Source: Antedon mediterranea (Eukaryota; Echinodermata; Crinoidea; Comatulida; Antedonidae). Taken from it: DNA of 64,000 nt. The first letter of the stretch is position 1. Each line of letters opens with the position of its first letter. The position numbers and the translations under genes are program-made. Positions 45,450 through 59,500 of this stretch are shown here, piece after piece. The notes below the pieces were generated by a model, which saw only the letters and a list, made by a program, of their open reading frames with translations, ran no database searches and was not told the origin of the DNA. The DNA is taken from positions 12,198,288-12,262,287 of the forward strand of contig NC_092676.1 of the NCBI RefSeq assembly GCF_964355755.1. The letters run 5' to 3'.

Positions 45450-46024
45450 GTATCTGGGTTATTTTTTCTCCAGATGTCATTAAGATTCAGATTTTTCATA
45501 AAATGTGTTATTGTAAAAACAGAATTATCTACTCTATCGACACTACCTTTTTGGTCAAATTTTCTGTCTAGAGCACAATTCATGTCACCACCTATAATTA
45601 TTTTATCATTTTTGCTTTCTTTGAAGTCAATAATTGTTTTATGTAAAGTCCTGAAGTAAGAACATCGATCTTTTACATAATTTGGGGCATATGAATTGAC
45701 AAGAATGAAATAGTTGTCATCTATTTGAACTCTTAGAAGTAAAAATCTACCATTAATATCTTTGTATTGTTTTGTTACCCTGTGTTGAATTTTACTAGCA
45801 ATAAATGTGGATGTTCCTCTACTGTGTGATGAGCCAAAGCAGTGGTAGGAATCACCTTGCCATATATCATTCAGTGACTGGGTTTTATCATTTGTCAAAT
45901 GTGATTCTTGAATGAAGATGATATCTGCTTTGTTGTCTTTGACCCATTTAAAAATACTAATTTGTTTTTGTTTTTCTCTAAATCCTCTAACATTTAATGA
46001 TAAAAGGTGTATGTTTGGTGTCAT
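45308..46024 (-). CDS. ORF2 endonuclease N-terminal segment, copy 2
   Basis: This 238-residue open segment carries the LNVRG, QESHL, NSYAPN, GGDMN and FTWRR landmarks. It differs from copy 1 only by Phe at residue 74. Translation leaves the family frame after RRLDYF at the same heptamer (45389-45395). Confidence 0.88.
   Translation of the reverse strand: MTPNIHLLSLNVRGFREKQKQISIFKWVKDNKADIIFIQESHLTNDKTQSLNDIWQGDSYHCFGSSHSRGTSTFIASKIQHRVTKQYKDINGRFLLLRVQIDDNYFILVNSYAPNYVKDRCSYFRTLHKTIIDFKESKNDKIIIGGDMNCALDRKFDQKGSVDRVDNSVFTITHFMKNLNLNDIWRKNNPDTCQFTWRRKSTQTYRRLDYFLYLTTYVNMLTHVISGRQSCLITKPYP
45389..45395 (-). other. U_UUU_UUA heptamer at the ORF2 frame break, copy 2
   Basis: The in-register slippery-type heptamer of copy 1 is present unchanged. 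Confidence 0.6.
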
Positions 46025-46143
46025 ATGATTATTAAATATAAAACATTTTATAAACTTTATAATTTATCTTAAATAAAAAAACTAAATTGTAATAATAAAC
46101 ATTTGAAGTCATATTGCACAGTATGATACAGTAGTTCTGCAAC
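46025..46143 (-). other. ORF1-ORF2 spacer, copy 2
   Basis: It is 119 bp here because ORF1 stops earlier than in copy 1 owing to the shorter homopolymer. The sequence is otherwise the same. Confidence 0.65.
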
Positions 46144-47379
46144 TTACTTCCTTGTAACCCTTTTCCTTAGGTTGATTTTTTTTTTTTTTTTCTGTGGTGG
46201 ATTTTCTGGTGATGTTTCCTTTAAATCTTTTTCAGTTCTACTTTCATCAGTGGTAGCCCCTTTCCTTTCATTGTTACTTTTTGAGTTTTGAGTGGAAGAA
46301 ACAAAAAAATCTGTTACCTTCTTCTGTTCTTTGCTTTCACTTGCTTCACTAATGGTCTTTTCCTCACTGTCCAAAATTATTATATCTTTGTCTTTTACAT
46401 GTTCTTGTTCTTCATCAGATTCACTTCCGCTGCTGTCATCTGCAGTATCTTGTGAGCTGAACACTTCATCAATATCTACTTCTGTGTCTGAATTTGGGTT
46501 TGCATTATCATGTGATTTATCTTTATCTGTTATCTTTAAGTCTTTATCTGTTATTTGTTTTGGTATTGGAGTGTGCACAAATGATTCCCACATACGGTTA
46601 ATATATGCCCCTGTTGATCCCATTGAGTTGGCTGATATTTGCTGTTGGCCTATTTCATTGTTGCAAGTGCTCATAGTATGACCTTCTTGGTGACATTTAA
46701 AGCATACTCTATTAGCCTTACATTGATAAGCTTCGTGTCCATTTTTCAAGCATTTGTTACATTTGATCTCTTGTCCTTCGTGAAACACACGAGCTTTGAA
46801 ACCATTTAGAACGATTTGCCTGGGTATGGGGGATGACATTTTTTCAACAAAGACAGCCCTATCACCATTAAGCCAACTTGTCAGTTGTCCGTTGACTCTG
46901 ATTTTTTGCCTCATTATATCACTTACTGGTTTGCAACCCAATGCTTTTAACCGGTTTGCTATCTCGGAGTCCGCTACAGACAACGGAATATCTTTAATGA
47001 GGATTCTCGTACTGTCCGTTTTGTTATATGCAAGATATGGATTAATGTCGAACACTGTGACATTACAATTTCTTATGTTAATACCGTTCGTTATTAGTTG
47101 CACTCTGTCTTTCCTATCATTGACATAGATTCTCCAGAGATTCCGGATTTTCTGAACACCTACGATGTGATCGGCGGGTATAATTTTTGTTAATGTAATG
47201 CATAGATCTTCATCTCTAAAGAACGATTTATCGGTTGGAATTTGGTCTGCTTTTAAAAACACCGGCTTCACACCTCCTTGTTGTTGCGTTGTTTGCATAC
47301 CGGCTTTGTTTACTCGGTTGCTCGTAGCCCCCGCTGACTTTGTAGAAGCGGCGGGAGATTTCGGTTGATATGTAGCCAT
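46144..47379 (-). CDS. LINE ORF1, CCHC zinc-knuckle RNA-binding protein, copy 2
   Basis: This 411-residue protein is identical to the copy 1 ORF1 through the lysine run. A T16 tract (T17 in copy 1) then shifts the frame, so it ends with an arginine/lysine-rich tail instead of the longer copy 1 tail. The two CX2CX4HX4C knuckles, the acidic serine-rich tail, the SUMO-interacting-like motif (encoded at 46360-46386) and the PIP-box-like motif (46303-46326) are unchanged. Which C terminus is ancestral cannot be told from two copies. Confidence 0.9.
   Translation of the reverse strand: MATYQPKSPAASTKSAGATSNRVNKAGMQTTQQQGGVKPVFLKADQIPTDKSFFRDEDLCITLTKIIPADHIVGVQKIRNLWRIYVNDRKDRVQLITNGINIRNCNVTVFDINPYLAYNKTDSTRILIKDIPLSVADSEIANRLKALGCKPVSDIMRQKIRVNGQLTSWLNGDRAVFVEKMSSPIPRQIVLNGFKARVFHEGQEIKCNKCLKNGHEAYQCKANRVCFKCHQEGHTMSTCNNEIGQQQISANSMGSTGAYINRMWESFVHTPIPKQITDKDLKITDKDKSHDNANPNSDTEVDIDEVFSSQDTADDSSGSESDEEQEHVKDKDIIILDSEEKTISEASESKEQKKVTDFFVSSTQNSKSNNERKGATTDESRTEKDLKETSPENPPQKKKKKINLRKRVTRK
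46303..46326 (-). other. PIP-box-like motif in ORF1, copy 2
   Basis: QKKVTDFF is identical to copy 1. Confidence 0.5.
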
Positions 47380-47582
47380 TAAGCTACGTTGGATTTTACA
47401 CGTTAAACTTGAGTATATTATCGTAATATACCAAACGACAAACTTCTTTTTGTTCAGAATCCTTATGTAAATCAGGATTACTTACTTAATCTTCGTTTTA
47501 CAGTGAAATATGGTGTAAAAATAACTATTTTACTCAGAGCTTAGTTTGGCCTGTCACCTTGGTTTCCTGACCAGAGCGCCCG
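47380..47582 (-). other. LINE copy 2 5' untranslated region
   Basis: 203 bp with the same content as copy 1 and the same junction with satellite. Confidence 0.7.
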
Positions 47583-50500
47583 TACAAAAACATCAAAGTG
47601 CTTAAAATCACATTTAAAACCGTTTTAGAGCGTTTTGAGCATTTCGATAAACTTTTCACACAAAAACATCAAAGTGCACAAAATAGCTTCAAATCGCATT
47701 TAGAGATGTTTTAGACCATTTTGTGCATTTCGATAAAACTTTTCACACAAAAACATCAAATTGCACAAAATAGCTTAATACCGTGTTAGAAATCGTTTTA
47801 AACCATTTTGAGCATGTCGATAAAACTTTTCACACAAAAACATCAAAGTGCACAGAATATCTTCAAATCGCATTTAGAGACGTTTTAGACCATTTTGTGC
47901 ATTTCGAAAAAATTTGTTAACATAAAAAGACCAAAGTGTTTAGAATATCTCCAAATCGCATTTGGAGACGTTTTAGACCATTTTGTGCATTTCGATGAAA
48001 CTTGGTTACACAAAAACATCAAAGTGCTTAAAATCACATTTGAAACTGTTTTAGAGCATTTTGAGCATTTCGATAAAACTTTTCACACAAAAACATCAAA
48101 GTGTACAAAATAGCTTCAAATCACATTTGAAACCGTTTTAGACCATTTTGAGCATTTCGATAAAACTTTTCACACAAAAACATCAAAGTGTACAAAATAG
48201 CTTCAAATCGCATTTGGAGACGTTTTAGACCATTTTGTGCATTTCGATGAAACTTGGTTACACAAAAACATCAAAGTGCTTAAAATCACATTTGAAACCG
48301 TTTTAGAGCATTTTTAGCATTTCGATAATACTTTTCACACAAAAACATCAAAGTGTACAAAATAGCTTCAAATCGCATTTGGAGACGTTTTAGACCATTT
48401 TGTGCATTTCGATGAAACTTGGTTACACAAAAACATCAAAGTGCTTAAAATCACATTTGAAACCGTTTTAGACCATTTTGAGCATTTCGATAAAACTTTT
48501 CACACAAAAAAATCAAAGTGCACAAAATAGCTTCAAATCGCATTTGGAGACGTTTTAGACTATTTTGTGCATTTCGAAAAAATTTGTTAACATAAAAAGA
48601 CCAAAGTGTTTAGAATATCTCCAAATCGCATTTGGAGACGTTTTAAACCATTTTGTGCATTTCGATGGAACTTGGTTACACAAAAACATCAAAGTGCTTA
48701 AAATCACATTTAAAACCGTTTTAGAGCATTTTGAGCATTTCGATAAAACTTTTCACACAAAAACATCAAAGTGCACAGAATATCTTCAAATCGCATTTAG
48801 AGACGTTTTAGACCATTTTGTGCATTTCGAAAAAATTTGTTAACATAAAAAGACCAAAGTGTTTAGAATATCTCCAAATCGCATTTGGAGACGTTTTAGA
48901 CCATTTTGTGCATTTCGATGAAACTTGGTTACACAAAAACATCAAAGTGCTTAAAATCACATTTGAAACTGTTTTAGAGCATTTTGAGCATTTCGATAAA
49001 ACTTTTCACACAAAAACATCAAAGTGTACAAAATAGCTTCAAATCACATTTGAAACCGTTTTAGACCATTTTGAGCATTTCGATAAAACTTTTCACACAA
49101 AAACATCAAAGTGTACAAAATAGCTTCAAATCGCATTTGGAGACGTTTTAGACCATTTTGTGCATTTCGATGAAACTTGGTTACACAAAAACATCAAAGT
49201 GCTTAAAATCACATTTGAAACCGTTTTAGAGCATTTTTAGCATTTCGATAATACTTTTCACACAAAAACATCAAAGTGTACAAAATAGCTTCAAATCGCA
49301 TTTGGAGACGTTTTAGACCATTTTGTGCATTTCGATGAAACTTGGTTACACAAAAACATCAAAGTGCTTAAAATCACATTTGAAACCGTTTTAGACCATT
49401 TTGAGCATTTCGATAAAACTTTTCACACAAAAAAAATCAAAGTGCACAAAATAGCTTCAAATCGCATTTGGAGACGTTTTAGACTATTTTGTGCATTTCG
49501 AAAAAATTTGTTAACATAAAAAGACCAAAGTGTTTAGAATATCTCCAAATCGCATTTGGAGACGTTTTAAACCATTTTGTGCATTTCGATGGAACTTGGT
49601 TACACAAAAACATCAAAGTGCTTAAAATCACATTTAAAACCGTTTTAGAGCATTTTGAGCATTTCGATAAAACTTTTCACACAAAAACATCAAAGTGTAC
49701 AAAATAGCTTCAAATCGCATTTAGAGACGTTTTAGACCATTTTGTGCATTTCGATAAAACTTTTCACACAAAAACATCAAAGTGTACAAAATAGCTTCAA
49801 ATCGCATTTAGAGACGTTTTAGACCATTTTGGGCATTTCGATGAAACTTGGTTACACAAATACATAAAAGTGCTTAAAATCACATTTCAAGCCGTTTTAG
49901 AGCATTTTGAGCATTTCGATAAAACTTTTCACACAAAAACATCAAAGTGCACAGAATATCTTCAAATCGCATTTAGAGACGTTTTAGACCATTTTGTGCA
50001 TTTCGAAAAAATTTGTTAACATAAAAAGACCAAAGTGTTTAGAATATCTCCAAATCGTATTTGGAGACGTTTTAGACCATTTTGTGTTTTTCGAAAAAAC
50101 TTTTCACACAAAAACATCAAAGTGTACAAAATTGCTTCAAATCGCATTTGGAGACGTTTTAGACCATTTTGTGATTTTCGAAAAAATTTGTTAACATAAA
50201 AAGACCAAAGTGTTTAGAATATCTCCAAATCGCATTTGGAGACGTTTTAAACCATTTTGTGAATTTCGATGGAACTTGGTTACACAAAAACATCAAAGTG
50301 CTTAAAATCACATTTAAAACCGTTTTAGAGCATTTTGAGCATTTCGATAAAACTTTTCACACAAAAACATCAAAGTGTACAAAATAGCTTCAAATCGCAT
50401 TTAGAGAGGTTTTAGACCATTTTGTGCATTTCGATAAAACTTTTCACACAAAAACTTCAAAGTGTACAAAATAGCTTCAAATCGCATTTAGAGACTTTTT

Positions 50501-53500
50501 GACCATTTTGTGCATTTTGATAAAACTTTTCACACAAAAACATCAAATTGCACAAAATAGCTTAATACCGTGTTTGAAATCGTTTTAAACCATTTTGAGC
50601 ATGTCGATAAAACTTTTCACAAAAAAACATCAAAGTGCACAGAATAGCTTCAAATCGCATTTGGAGACGTTTTAAACCATTTTGTGCATTTCGATAAAAC
50701 TTTTCACATAAAAACATCAAAGTGTACAAAATAGCTTCAATTCGCATTTAGAGACGTTTTAGACCATTTTGGGCATTTCGATGAAACTTGGTTACACAAA
50801 TACATAAAAGTGCTTAAAATCACATTTCAAACCGTTTTAGAGCATTTTGAGTATTTCGATAAAACTTTTCACACAAAAATATCAAAGTGCACAAAATAGA
50901 TTCAAATCGCATTTGGAGACGTTTTAGACCATTTTGTGCATTTCAAAAAAACTTTTTAACATAAAAACACCAAAGTGCTTAGAATAGCTTCAAATCGCAT
51001 TTGGAGACGTTTTAGACCATTTTGTGCATTTCGACTAAACTTGGTTACACAAAAACATCAAAGTGCTTAAAATCACATTTGAAACCGTTTTAGAGCATTT
51101 TGAGCATTTCGATAAAACTTTTCACACAAAAACATAAAAGTGTACAAAATAGCTTCAAATCACATTTGAAACCGTTTTAGACCATTTTGAGCATTTCGAA
51201 AAAATTTTTCACACAAAAACATCAAAGTGTACAAAATAGCTTCAAATCGCATTTGGAGACGTTTTAGACCATTTTGTGCATTTCGATGAAACTTGGTTAA
51301 ACAAAAACATCAAAGTGCTTAAAATCACATTTGAAAGCGTTTTAGAGCATTTTGAGCATTTCGATAATACTTTTCACACAAAAACATCAAAGTGTACAAA
51401 ATAGCTTCAAATCGCATTTGGAGACGTTTTAGACCATTTTGTGCATTTCGATGAAACTTGGTTACACAAAAACATCAAAGTGCTTAAAATCACATTTGAA
51501 ACCGTTTTAGACCATTTTGAGCATTTCGATAAAACTTTTCACACAAAAAAATCAAAGTGCACAAAATAGCTTCAAATCGCATTTGGAGACGTTTTAGACT
51601 ATTTTGTGCATTTCGAAAAAATTTGTTAACATAAAAAGACCAAAGTGTTTAGAATATCTCCAAATCGCATTTGGAGACGTTTTAAACCATTTTGTGCATT
51701 TCGATGGAACTTGGTTACACAAAAACATCAAAGTGCTTAAAATCACATTTAAAACCGTTTTAGAGCGTTTTGAGCATTTCGATAAACTTTTCACACAAAA
51801 ACATCAAAGTGCACAAAATAGCTTCAAATCGCATTTAGAGATGTTTTAGACCATTTTGTGCATTTCGATAAAACTTTTCACACAAAAACATCAAATTGCA
51901 CAAAACAGCTTAATACCGTGTTTGAAATCGTTTTAAACCATTTTGAGCATGTCGATAAAACTTTTCACACAATAACATCAAAGTGCACAGAATATCTTCA
52001 AATCGCATTTAGAGACGTTTTAGACCATTTTGTGCATTTCGAAAAAAATTTGTTAACATAAAAAGACCAAAGTGTTTATAATAACTCCAAATCGCATTTG
52101 GAGACGTTTTAGACCATTTTGTGCATTTCGATGAAACTTGGTTACACAAAAACATCAAAGTGCTTAAAATCACATTTGAAACCGTTTTAAAGCATTTTGT
52201 GCATTTCGATGAAACTTGGTTACACAAAAATATCAAAGTGCTTAAAATCACATTTAAAACCGTTTTAGAGCATTTTGAGCATTTCGATAAAACTTTTCAC
52301 ACAAAAACATCAAAGTGTACAAAATAGCTTCAAATCGCATTTAGAGACGTTTTAGACCATTTTGTGCATTTCGATAAAACTTTTCACACAAAAACATCAA
52401 ATTGCACAAAATAGCTTAATATCGTGTTTGAAAACGTTTTAAACCATTTTGAGCATGTCGATAAAACTTTTCACACAAAAATATCAAAGTGCACAGAATA
52501 TCTTCAAATCACATTTAGAGACGTTTTAGACCATTTTGTGCATTTCGAAAAAGTTTGTTAACATAAAAAGACCAAAGTGTTTAGAATATCTCCAAATCGC
52601 ATTTGGAGACGTTTTAGACCATTTTGTGCATTTCGATGAAACTTGGTTACACAAAAACATCAAAGTGCTTAAAATCACATTTAAAACCGTTTTAGAGCGT
52701 TTTGAGCATTTCGATAAACTTTTCACACAAAAACATCAAAGTGCACAAAATAGCTTCAAATCGCATTTAGAGATGTTTTAGACCATTTTGTGCGTTTCGA
52801 TAAAACTTTTCACACAAAAACATCAAAGTGCACAGAATAGCTTCAAATCGCATTTGGAGACGTTTTAGACCATTTTGTGCATTTCAAAAAAACTTTTTAA
52901 CATAAAAACACCAAAGTGCTTAGAATCACATTTGAAACCGTTTTAGAGCATTTTGTGCATTTCGACGAAACTTGGTTACACAAAAACATCAAAGTGCTTA
53001 AAATCACATTTGAAACCGTTTTAGAGCATTTTGAGCATTTCGATAAAACTTTTCACACAAAAACATCAAAGTGTACAAAATAGCTACAAATCGCATTTAG
53101 AGAGGTTTTAGAGCATTTTGAGCATTTCGATAAAACTTTTCACACAAAAACATCAAAGTGTACAAAATAGCTTCAAATCACATTTGAAACCGTTTTAGAC
53201 CATTTTGAGCATTTCGATAAAACTTTTCACACAAAAACATCAAAGTGTACAAAATAGCTTCAAATCGCATTTGGAGACGTTTTAGACCATTTTGTGCATT
53301 TCGATGAAACTTGGTTACACAAAAACATCAAAGTGCTTAAAATCACATTTGAAACCGTTTTAGAGCATTTTTAGCATTTCGATAATACTTTTCACACAAA
53401 AACATCAAAGTGTACAAAATAGCTTCAAATCGCATTTGGAGACGTTTTAGACCATTTTGTGCATTTCGATGAAACTTGGTTACACAAAAACATCAAAGTG

Positions 53501-56500
53501 CTTAAAATCACATTTGAAATCGTTTTAGACCATTTTGAGCATTTCGATAAAACTTTTCACACAAAAAAATCAAAGTGCACAAAATAGCTTCAAATCGCAT
53601 TTGGAGACGTTTTAGACTATTTTGTGCATTTCGAAAAAATTTGTTAACATAAAAAGACCAAAGTGTTTAGAATATCTCCAAATCGCATTTGGAGACGTTT
53701 TAAACCATTTTGTGCATTTCGATGGAACTTGGTTACACAAAAACATCAAAGTGCTTAAAATCACCTTTAAAACCGTTTTAGAGCATTTTGAGCATTTCGA
53801 TAAAACTTTTCACACAAAAACATCAAAGTGTACAAAATAGCTTCAAATCGAATTTAGAGAGGTTTTAGACCATTTTGTGCATTTCGATAAAACTTTTCAC
53901 ACAAAAACATCAAAGTGTACAAAATAACTTCAAATCGCATTTAGAGACGTTTTAGACCATTTTGTGCATTTTGATAAAACTTTTCACACAAAAACATAAA
54001 ATTGCACAAAATAGCTTAATACCGTGTTTGAAATCGTTTTAAACCATTTTGAGCATGTCGATAAAACTTTTCACAAAAAAACATCAAAGTGCACAGAATA
54101 GCTTCAAATCGCATTTGGAGACGTTTTAAACCATTTTGTGCATTTCGATAAAACTTTTCACATAAAAACATGAAAGTGTACAAAATAGCTTCAAATCGCA
54201 TTTAGAGACGTTTTAGACCATTTTGGGCATTTCGATGAAACTTAGTTACACAAATACATAAAAGTCCTTAAAATCACATTTCAAACCGTTTTAGAGCATT
54301 TTGAGCATTTCGTTAAAACTTTTCACACAAAAACATCAAAGTGCACAAAATAGCTTCAAATCGCATTTAGAGATGTTTTAGACCATTTTGTGCAATTCGA
54401 TAAAACTTTTCACACAAAAACATCAAATTGCACAAAATAGCTTAATATCGTGTTTGAAAACGTTTTAGACAATTTTGAGCATGTCGATAAAACTTTTCAC
54501 ACAAAAACATAAAAGTGAACAGAATAGCTTCAAATTGCATTTGGAGACGTTTTAGAGCATTTTGTGCATTTCGATAAAATGTGTTAACATTTCACACAAA
54601 AACATCAAAGTGCACAAAATAGCTTCAAATCGCATTTAGAGATGTTTTAGACCATTTTGTGCATTTCGATAAAACTTTTCACACAAAAACATCAAATTGC
54701 ACAAAATAGCTTAATACCGTGTTTGAAATCGTTTTAAACCATTTTGAGCATGTCGATAAAACTTTTCACAAAAAAACATCAAAGTGCACAGAATAGCTTC
54801 AAATCGCATTTGGAGACGTTTTAAACCATTTTGTGCATTTCGATAAAACTTTTCACATAAAAACATCAAAGTGTCCAAAATAGCTTCAAATCGCAGTTAG
54901 AGACGTTTTAGACCATTTTGGGCATTTATAAAAGTGCTTAAAATCACATTTCAAACCGTTTTAGAGCATTTTGAGCATTTCGATAAAACTTTTCACACAA
55001 AAACATCAAAGTGCACAAAATAGCTTCAAATCGCATTTAGAGATGTTTTAGACCATTTTGTGCAATTCGATAAAACTTTTCACACAAAAACATCAAAGTG
55101 CACAAAATAGCTTCAAATCGCATTTAGAGATGTTTTAGACCATTTTGTGCATTTCGATAAAACTTTTCACACAAAAACATAAAAGTGAACAGAATAGCTT
55201 CAAATTGCATTTGGAGACGTTTTAGAGCATTTTGTGCATTTCGATAAAATGTGTTAACATAAAAAGACCAAAGTGTTTAGAATATCTTCAAATCACATTT
55301 GGAGACGTTTTAGACCATTTTTGGCATTTCGATGAAACTTGGTTACACAAAAACATCAAAGTGCTTAAAATCACATTTAAAACCGTTTTAGAGCATTTTG
55401 AGCATTTCGATAAAACTTTTCACACAAAAACATCAAAGTGTACAAAATAGCTTCAAATCGCATTTAGAGAGGTTTTAGACCATTTTGTGCATTTCGATAA
55501 AACTTTTCACACAAAAACATCAAAGTGTACAAAATAGCTTAATATCGTGTTTGAAAACGTTTTAAACCATTTTGAGCATGTCGATAAAACTTTTCACACA
55601 AAAATATCAAAGTGCACAGAATATCTTCAAATCGCATTTAGAGACGTTTTAGACCATTTTGTGCATTTCGAAAAAATGTGTTAACATAAAAAGACCAAAG
55701 TGTTTAGAATATCTCCAAATCGCATTTGGAGACGTTTTAGACCATTTTGTGTTTTTCGAAAAACTTTTCACACAAAAACATCAAAGTGTAGAAAATTGCT
55801 TCAAATCGCATTTAGAGACGTTTTAGACCATTTTGTGCATTTCGAAAAAACTTTTTAAAATAAAAACACCAAAGTGCTTAGAATAGCTTCAAATCGCATT
55901 TGGAGACGTTTTAGACCATTTTGTGCATTTCGACGAAACTTGGTTACACAAAAACATCAAAGTGCTTAAAATCACATTTGAAACCGTTTTAGAGCATTTT
56001 GAGCATTTCGATAAAACTTTTCACACAAAAACATAAAAGTGTACAAAATAGCTTCAAATCACATTTGAAACCGTTTTAGACCATTTTGAGCATTTCGAAA
56101 AAATTTTTCACACACAAACATCAAAGTGTACAAAATAGCTTCAAATCGCATTTGGAGACGTTTTAGACCATTTTGTGCATTTCGATGAAACTTGGTTAAA
56201 CAAAAACATCAAAGTGCTTAAAATCACATTTGAAAGCGTTTTAGAGCATTTTGAGCATTTCGATAATACTTTTCACACAAAAACATCAAAGTGTACAAAA
56301 TAGCTTCAAATCGCATTTGGAGACGTTTTAGACCATTTTGTGCATTTCGATGAAACTTGGTTACACAAAAACATCAAAGTGCTTAAAATCACATTTGAAA
56401 CCGTTTTAGACCATTTTGAGCATTTCGAGAAAACTTTTCACACAAAAAAATCAAAGTGCACAAAATAGCTTCAAATCGCATTTGGAGACGTTTTAGACTA

Positions 56501-59500
56501 TTTTGTGCATTTCGAAAAAATTTGTTAACATAAAAAGACCAAAGTGTTTAGAATATCTCCAAATCGCAATTGGAGACGTTTTAAACCATTTTGTGCATTT
56601 CGATGGAACTTGGTTACACAAAAACATCAAAGTGCTTAAAATCACATTTAAAACCGTTTTAGAGCGTTTTGAGCATTTCGATAAACTTTTCACACAAAAA
56701 CATCAAAGTGCACAAAATAGCTTCAAATCGCATTTAGAGATGTTTTAGACCATTTTGTGCATTTCGATAAAACTTTTCACACAAAAACATCAAATTGCAC
56801 AAAACAGCTTAATACCGTGTTTGAAATCGTTTTAAACCATTTTGAGCATGTCGATAAAACTTTTCACACAATAACATCAAAGTGCACAGAATATCTTCAA
56901 ATCGCATTTAGAGACGTTTTAGACCATTTTGTGCATTTCGAAAAAAATTTGTTAACATAAAAAGACCAAAGTGTTTAGAATAACTCCAAATCGCATTTGG
57001 AGACGTTTTAGACCATTTTGTGCATTTCGATGAAACTTGGTTACACAAAAACATCAAAGTGCTTAAAATCACATTTGAAACCGTTTTAAAGCATTTTGTG
57101 CATTTCGATGAAACTTGGTTACACAAAAATATCAAAGTGCTTAAAATCACATTTAAAACCGTTTTAGAGCATTTTGAGCATTTCGATAAAACTTTTCACA
57201 CAAAAACATCAAAGTGTACAAAATAGCTTCAAATCGCATTTAGAGAGGTTTTAGACCATTTTGTGCATTTCGATAAAACTTTTCACACAAAAACATCAAA
57301 GTGTACAAAATAGCTTCAAATCGCATTTAGAGACGTTTTAGACCATTTTGTGCATTTCGATAAAACTTTTCACACAAAAACATCAAATTGCACAAAATAG
57401 CTTAATATCGTGTTTGAAAACGTTTTAAACCATTTTGAGCATGTCGATAAAACTTTTCACACAAAAATATCAAAGTGCACAGAATATCTTCAAATCACAT
57501 TTAGAGACGTTTTAGACCATTTTGTGCATTTCGAAAAAGTTTGTTAACATAAAAAGACCAAAGTGTTTAGAATATCTCCAAATCACATTTGAAACCGTTT
57601 TAGAGCATTTTGTGCATTTCGACGAAACTTGGTTACACAAAAACATCAAAGTGCTTAAAATCACATTTGAAACCGTTTTAGAGCATTTTGAGCATTTCGA
57701 TAAAACTTTTCACACAAAAACATCAAAGTGTACAAAATAGCTTCAAATCGCATTTAGAGAGGTTTTAGAGCATTTTGAGCATTTCGATAAAACTTTTCAC
57801 ACAAAAACATCAAAGTGTACAAAATAGCTTCAAATCACATTTGAAACCGTTTTAGACCATTTTGAGCATTTCGATAAAACTTTTCACACAAAAACATCAA
57901 AGTGTACAAAATAGCTTCAAATCGCATTTGGAGACGTTTTAGACCATTTTGTGCATTTCGATGAAACTTGGTTACACAAAAACATCAAAGTGCTTAAAAT
58001 CACATTTGAAACCGTTTTAGAGCATTTTTAGCATTTCGATAATACTTTTCACACAAAAACATCAAAGTGTACAAAATAGCTTCAAATCGCATTTGGAGAC
58101 GTTTTAGACCATTTTGTGCATTTCGATGAAACTTGGTTACACAAAAACATAAAAGTGCTTAAAATCACATTTGAAATCGTTTTAGACCATTTTGAGCATT
58201 TCGATAAAACTTTTCACACAAAAAAATCAAAGTGCACAAAATAGCTTCAAATCGCATTTGGAGACGTTTTAGACTATTTTGTGCATTTCGAAAAAATTTG
58301 TTAACATAAAAAGACCAAAGTGTTTAGAATATCTCCAAATCGCATTTGGAGACGTTTTAAACCATTTTGTGCATTTCGATGGAACTTGGTTACACAAAAA
58401 CATCAAAGTGCTTAAAATCACATTTAAAACCGTTTTAGAGCATTTTGAGCATTTCGATAAAACTTTTCACACAAAAACATCAAAGTGTACAAAATAGCTT
58501 CAAATCGCATTTAGAGAGGTTTTAGACCATTTTGTGCATTTCGATAAAACTTTTCACACAAAAACATCAAAGTGTACAAAATAGCTTCAAATCGCATTTA
58601 GAGACGTTTTAGACCATTTTGTGCATTTCGATAAAACTTTTCACACAAAAACATCAAATTGCACAAAATAGCTTAATATCGTGTTTGAAAACGTTTTAAA
58701 CCATTTTGAGCATGTCGATAAAACTTTTCACACAAAAATATCAAAGTGCACCGAATATCTTCAAATCGCATTTAGAGACGTTTTAGACCATTTTGTGCAT
58801 TTCGGAAAAATTTGTTAACATAAAAAGACCAAAGTGTTTAGAATATCTCCAAATCGCATTTGGAGACGTTTTAGACCATTTTGTGTTTTTCGATGAAACT
58901 TGGTTACACAAAAACATCAAAGTGCTTAAAATCACATTTAAAACCGTTTTAGAGCGTTTTGAGCATTTCGATAAACTTTTCACACAAAAACATCAAAGTG
59001 CACAAAATAGCTTCAAATCGCATTTAGAGATGTTTTAGACCATTTTGTGCGTTTCGATAAAACTTTTCACACAAAAACATCAAAGTGCACAGAATAGCTT
59101 CAAATCGCATTTGGAGACGTTTTAGACCATTTTGTGCATTTCAAAAAAACTTTTTAACATAAAAACACCAAAGTGCTTAGAATCACATTTGAAACCGTTT
59201 TAGAGCATTTTGTGCATTTCGACGAAACTTGGTTACACAAAAACATCAAAGTGCTTAAAATCACATTTGAAACCGTTTTAGAGCATTTTGAGCATTTCGA
59301 TAAAACTTTTCACACAAAAACATCAAAGTGTACAAAATAGCTTCAAATCGCATTTAGAGAGGTTTTAGAGCATTTTGAGCATTTCGATAAAACTTTTCAC
59401 ACAAAAACATCAAAGTGTACAAAATAGCTTCAAATCACATTTGAAACCGTTTTAGACCATTTTGAGCATTTCGATAAAACTTTTCACACAAAAATATCAA

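Larger units (their letters stand above)
42345..46024 (-). pseudogene. LINE ORF2 (APE endonuclease + reverse transcriptase), disrupted, copy 2
   Basis: This is the counterpart of 4754-8433 at an offset of 37591. The domain order and both breaks are the same: a -1 frame change at the T run 45395-45390 and an in-frame TAA at 44612-44610. The only substitution seen in the coding part changes residue 74 of the endonuclease from Ile to Phe. No new lesion has appeared since the copies separated. That is consistent with very recent duplication or with ongoing sequence homogenisation in the array. Confidence 0.9.
40873..47582 (-). mobile_element. Full-length Tx1/L1-type LINE, copy 2
   Basis: The element is 6.71 kb with the same structure, orientation, flanking satellite and insertion point as copy 1. 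The differences I could find are substitutions at 41216, about 41308 and 45805 (copy 1 positions 3617, 3713, 8214) and homopolymer changes: A23 to A20, T9 to T8, A35 to A31 and T17 to T16. These indels account exactly for the 9-bp length difference. Identical flanks and shared ORF2 lesions mean it arose by duplication of the array and not by a second retrotransposition. Confidence 0.9.
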
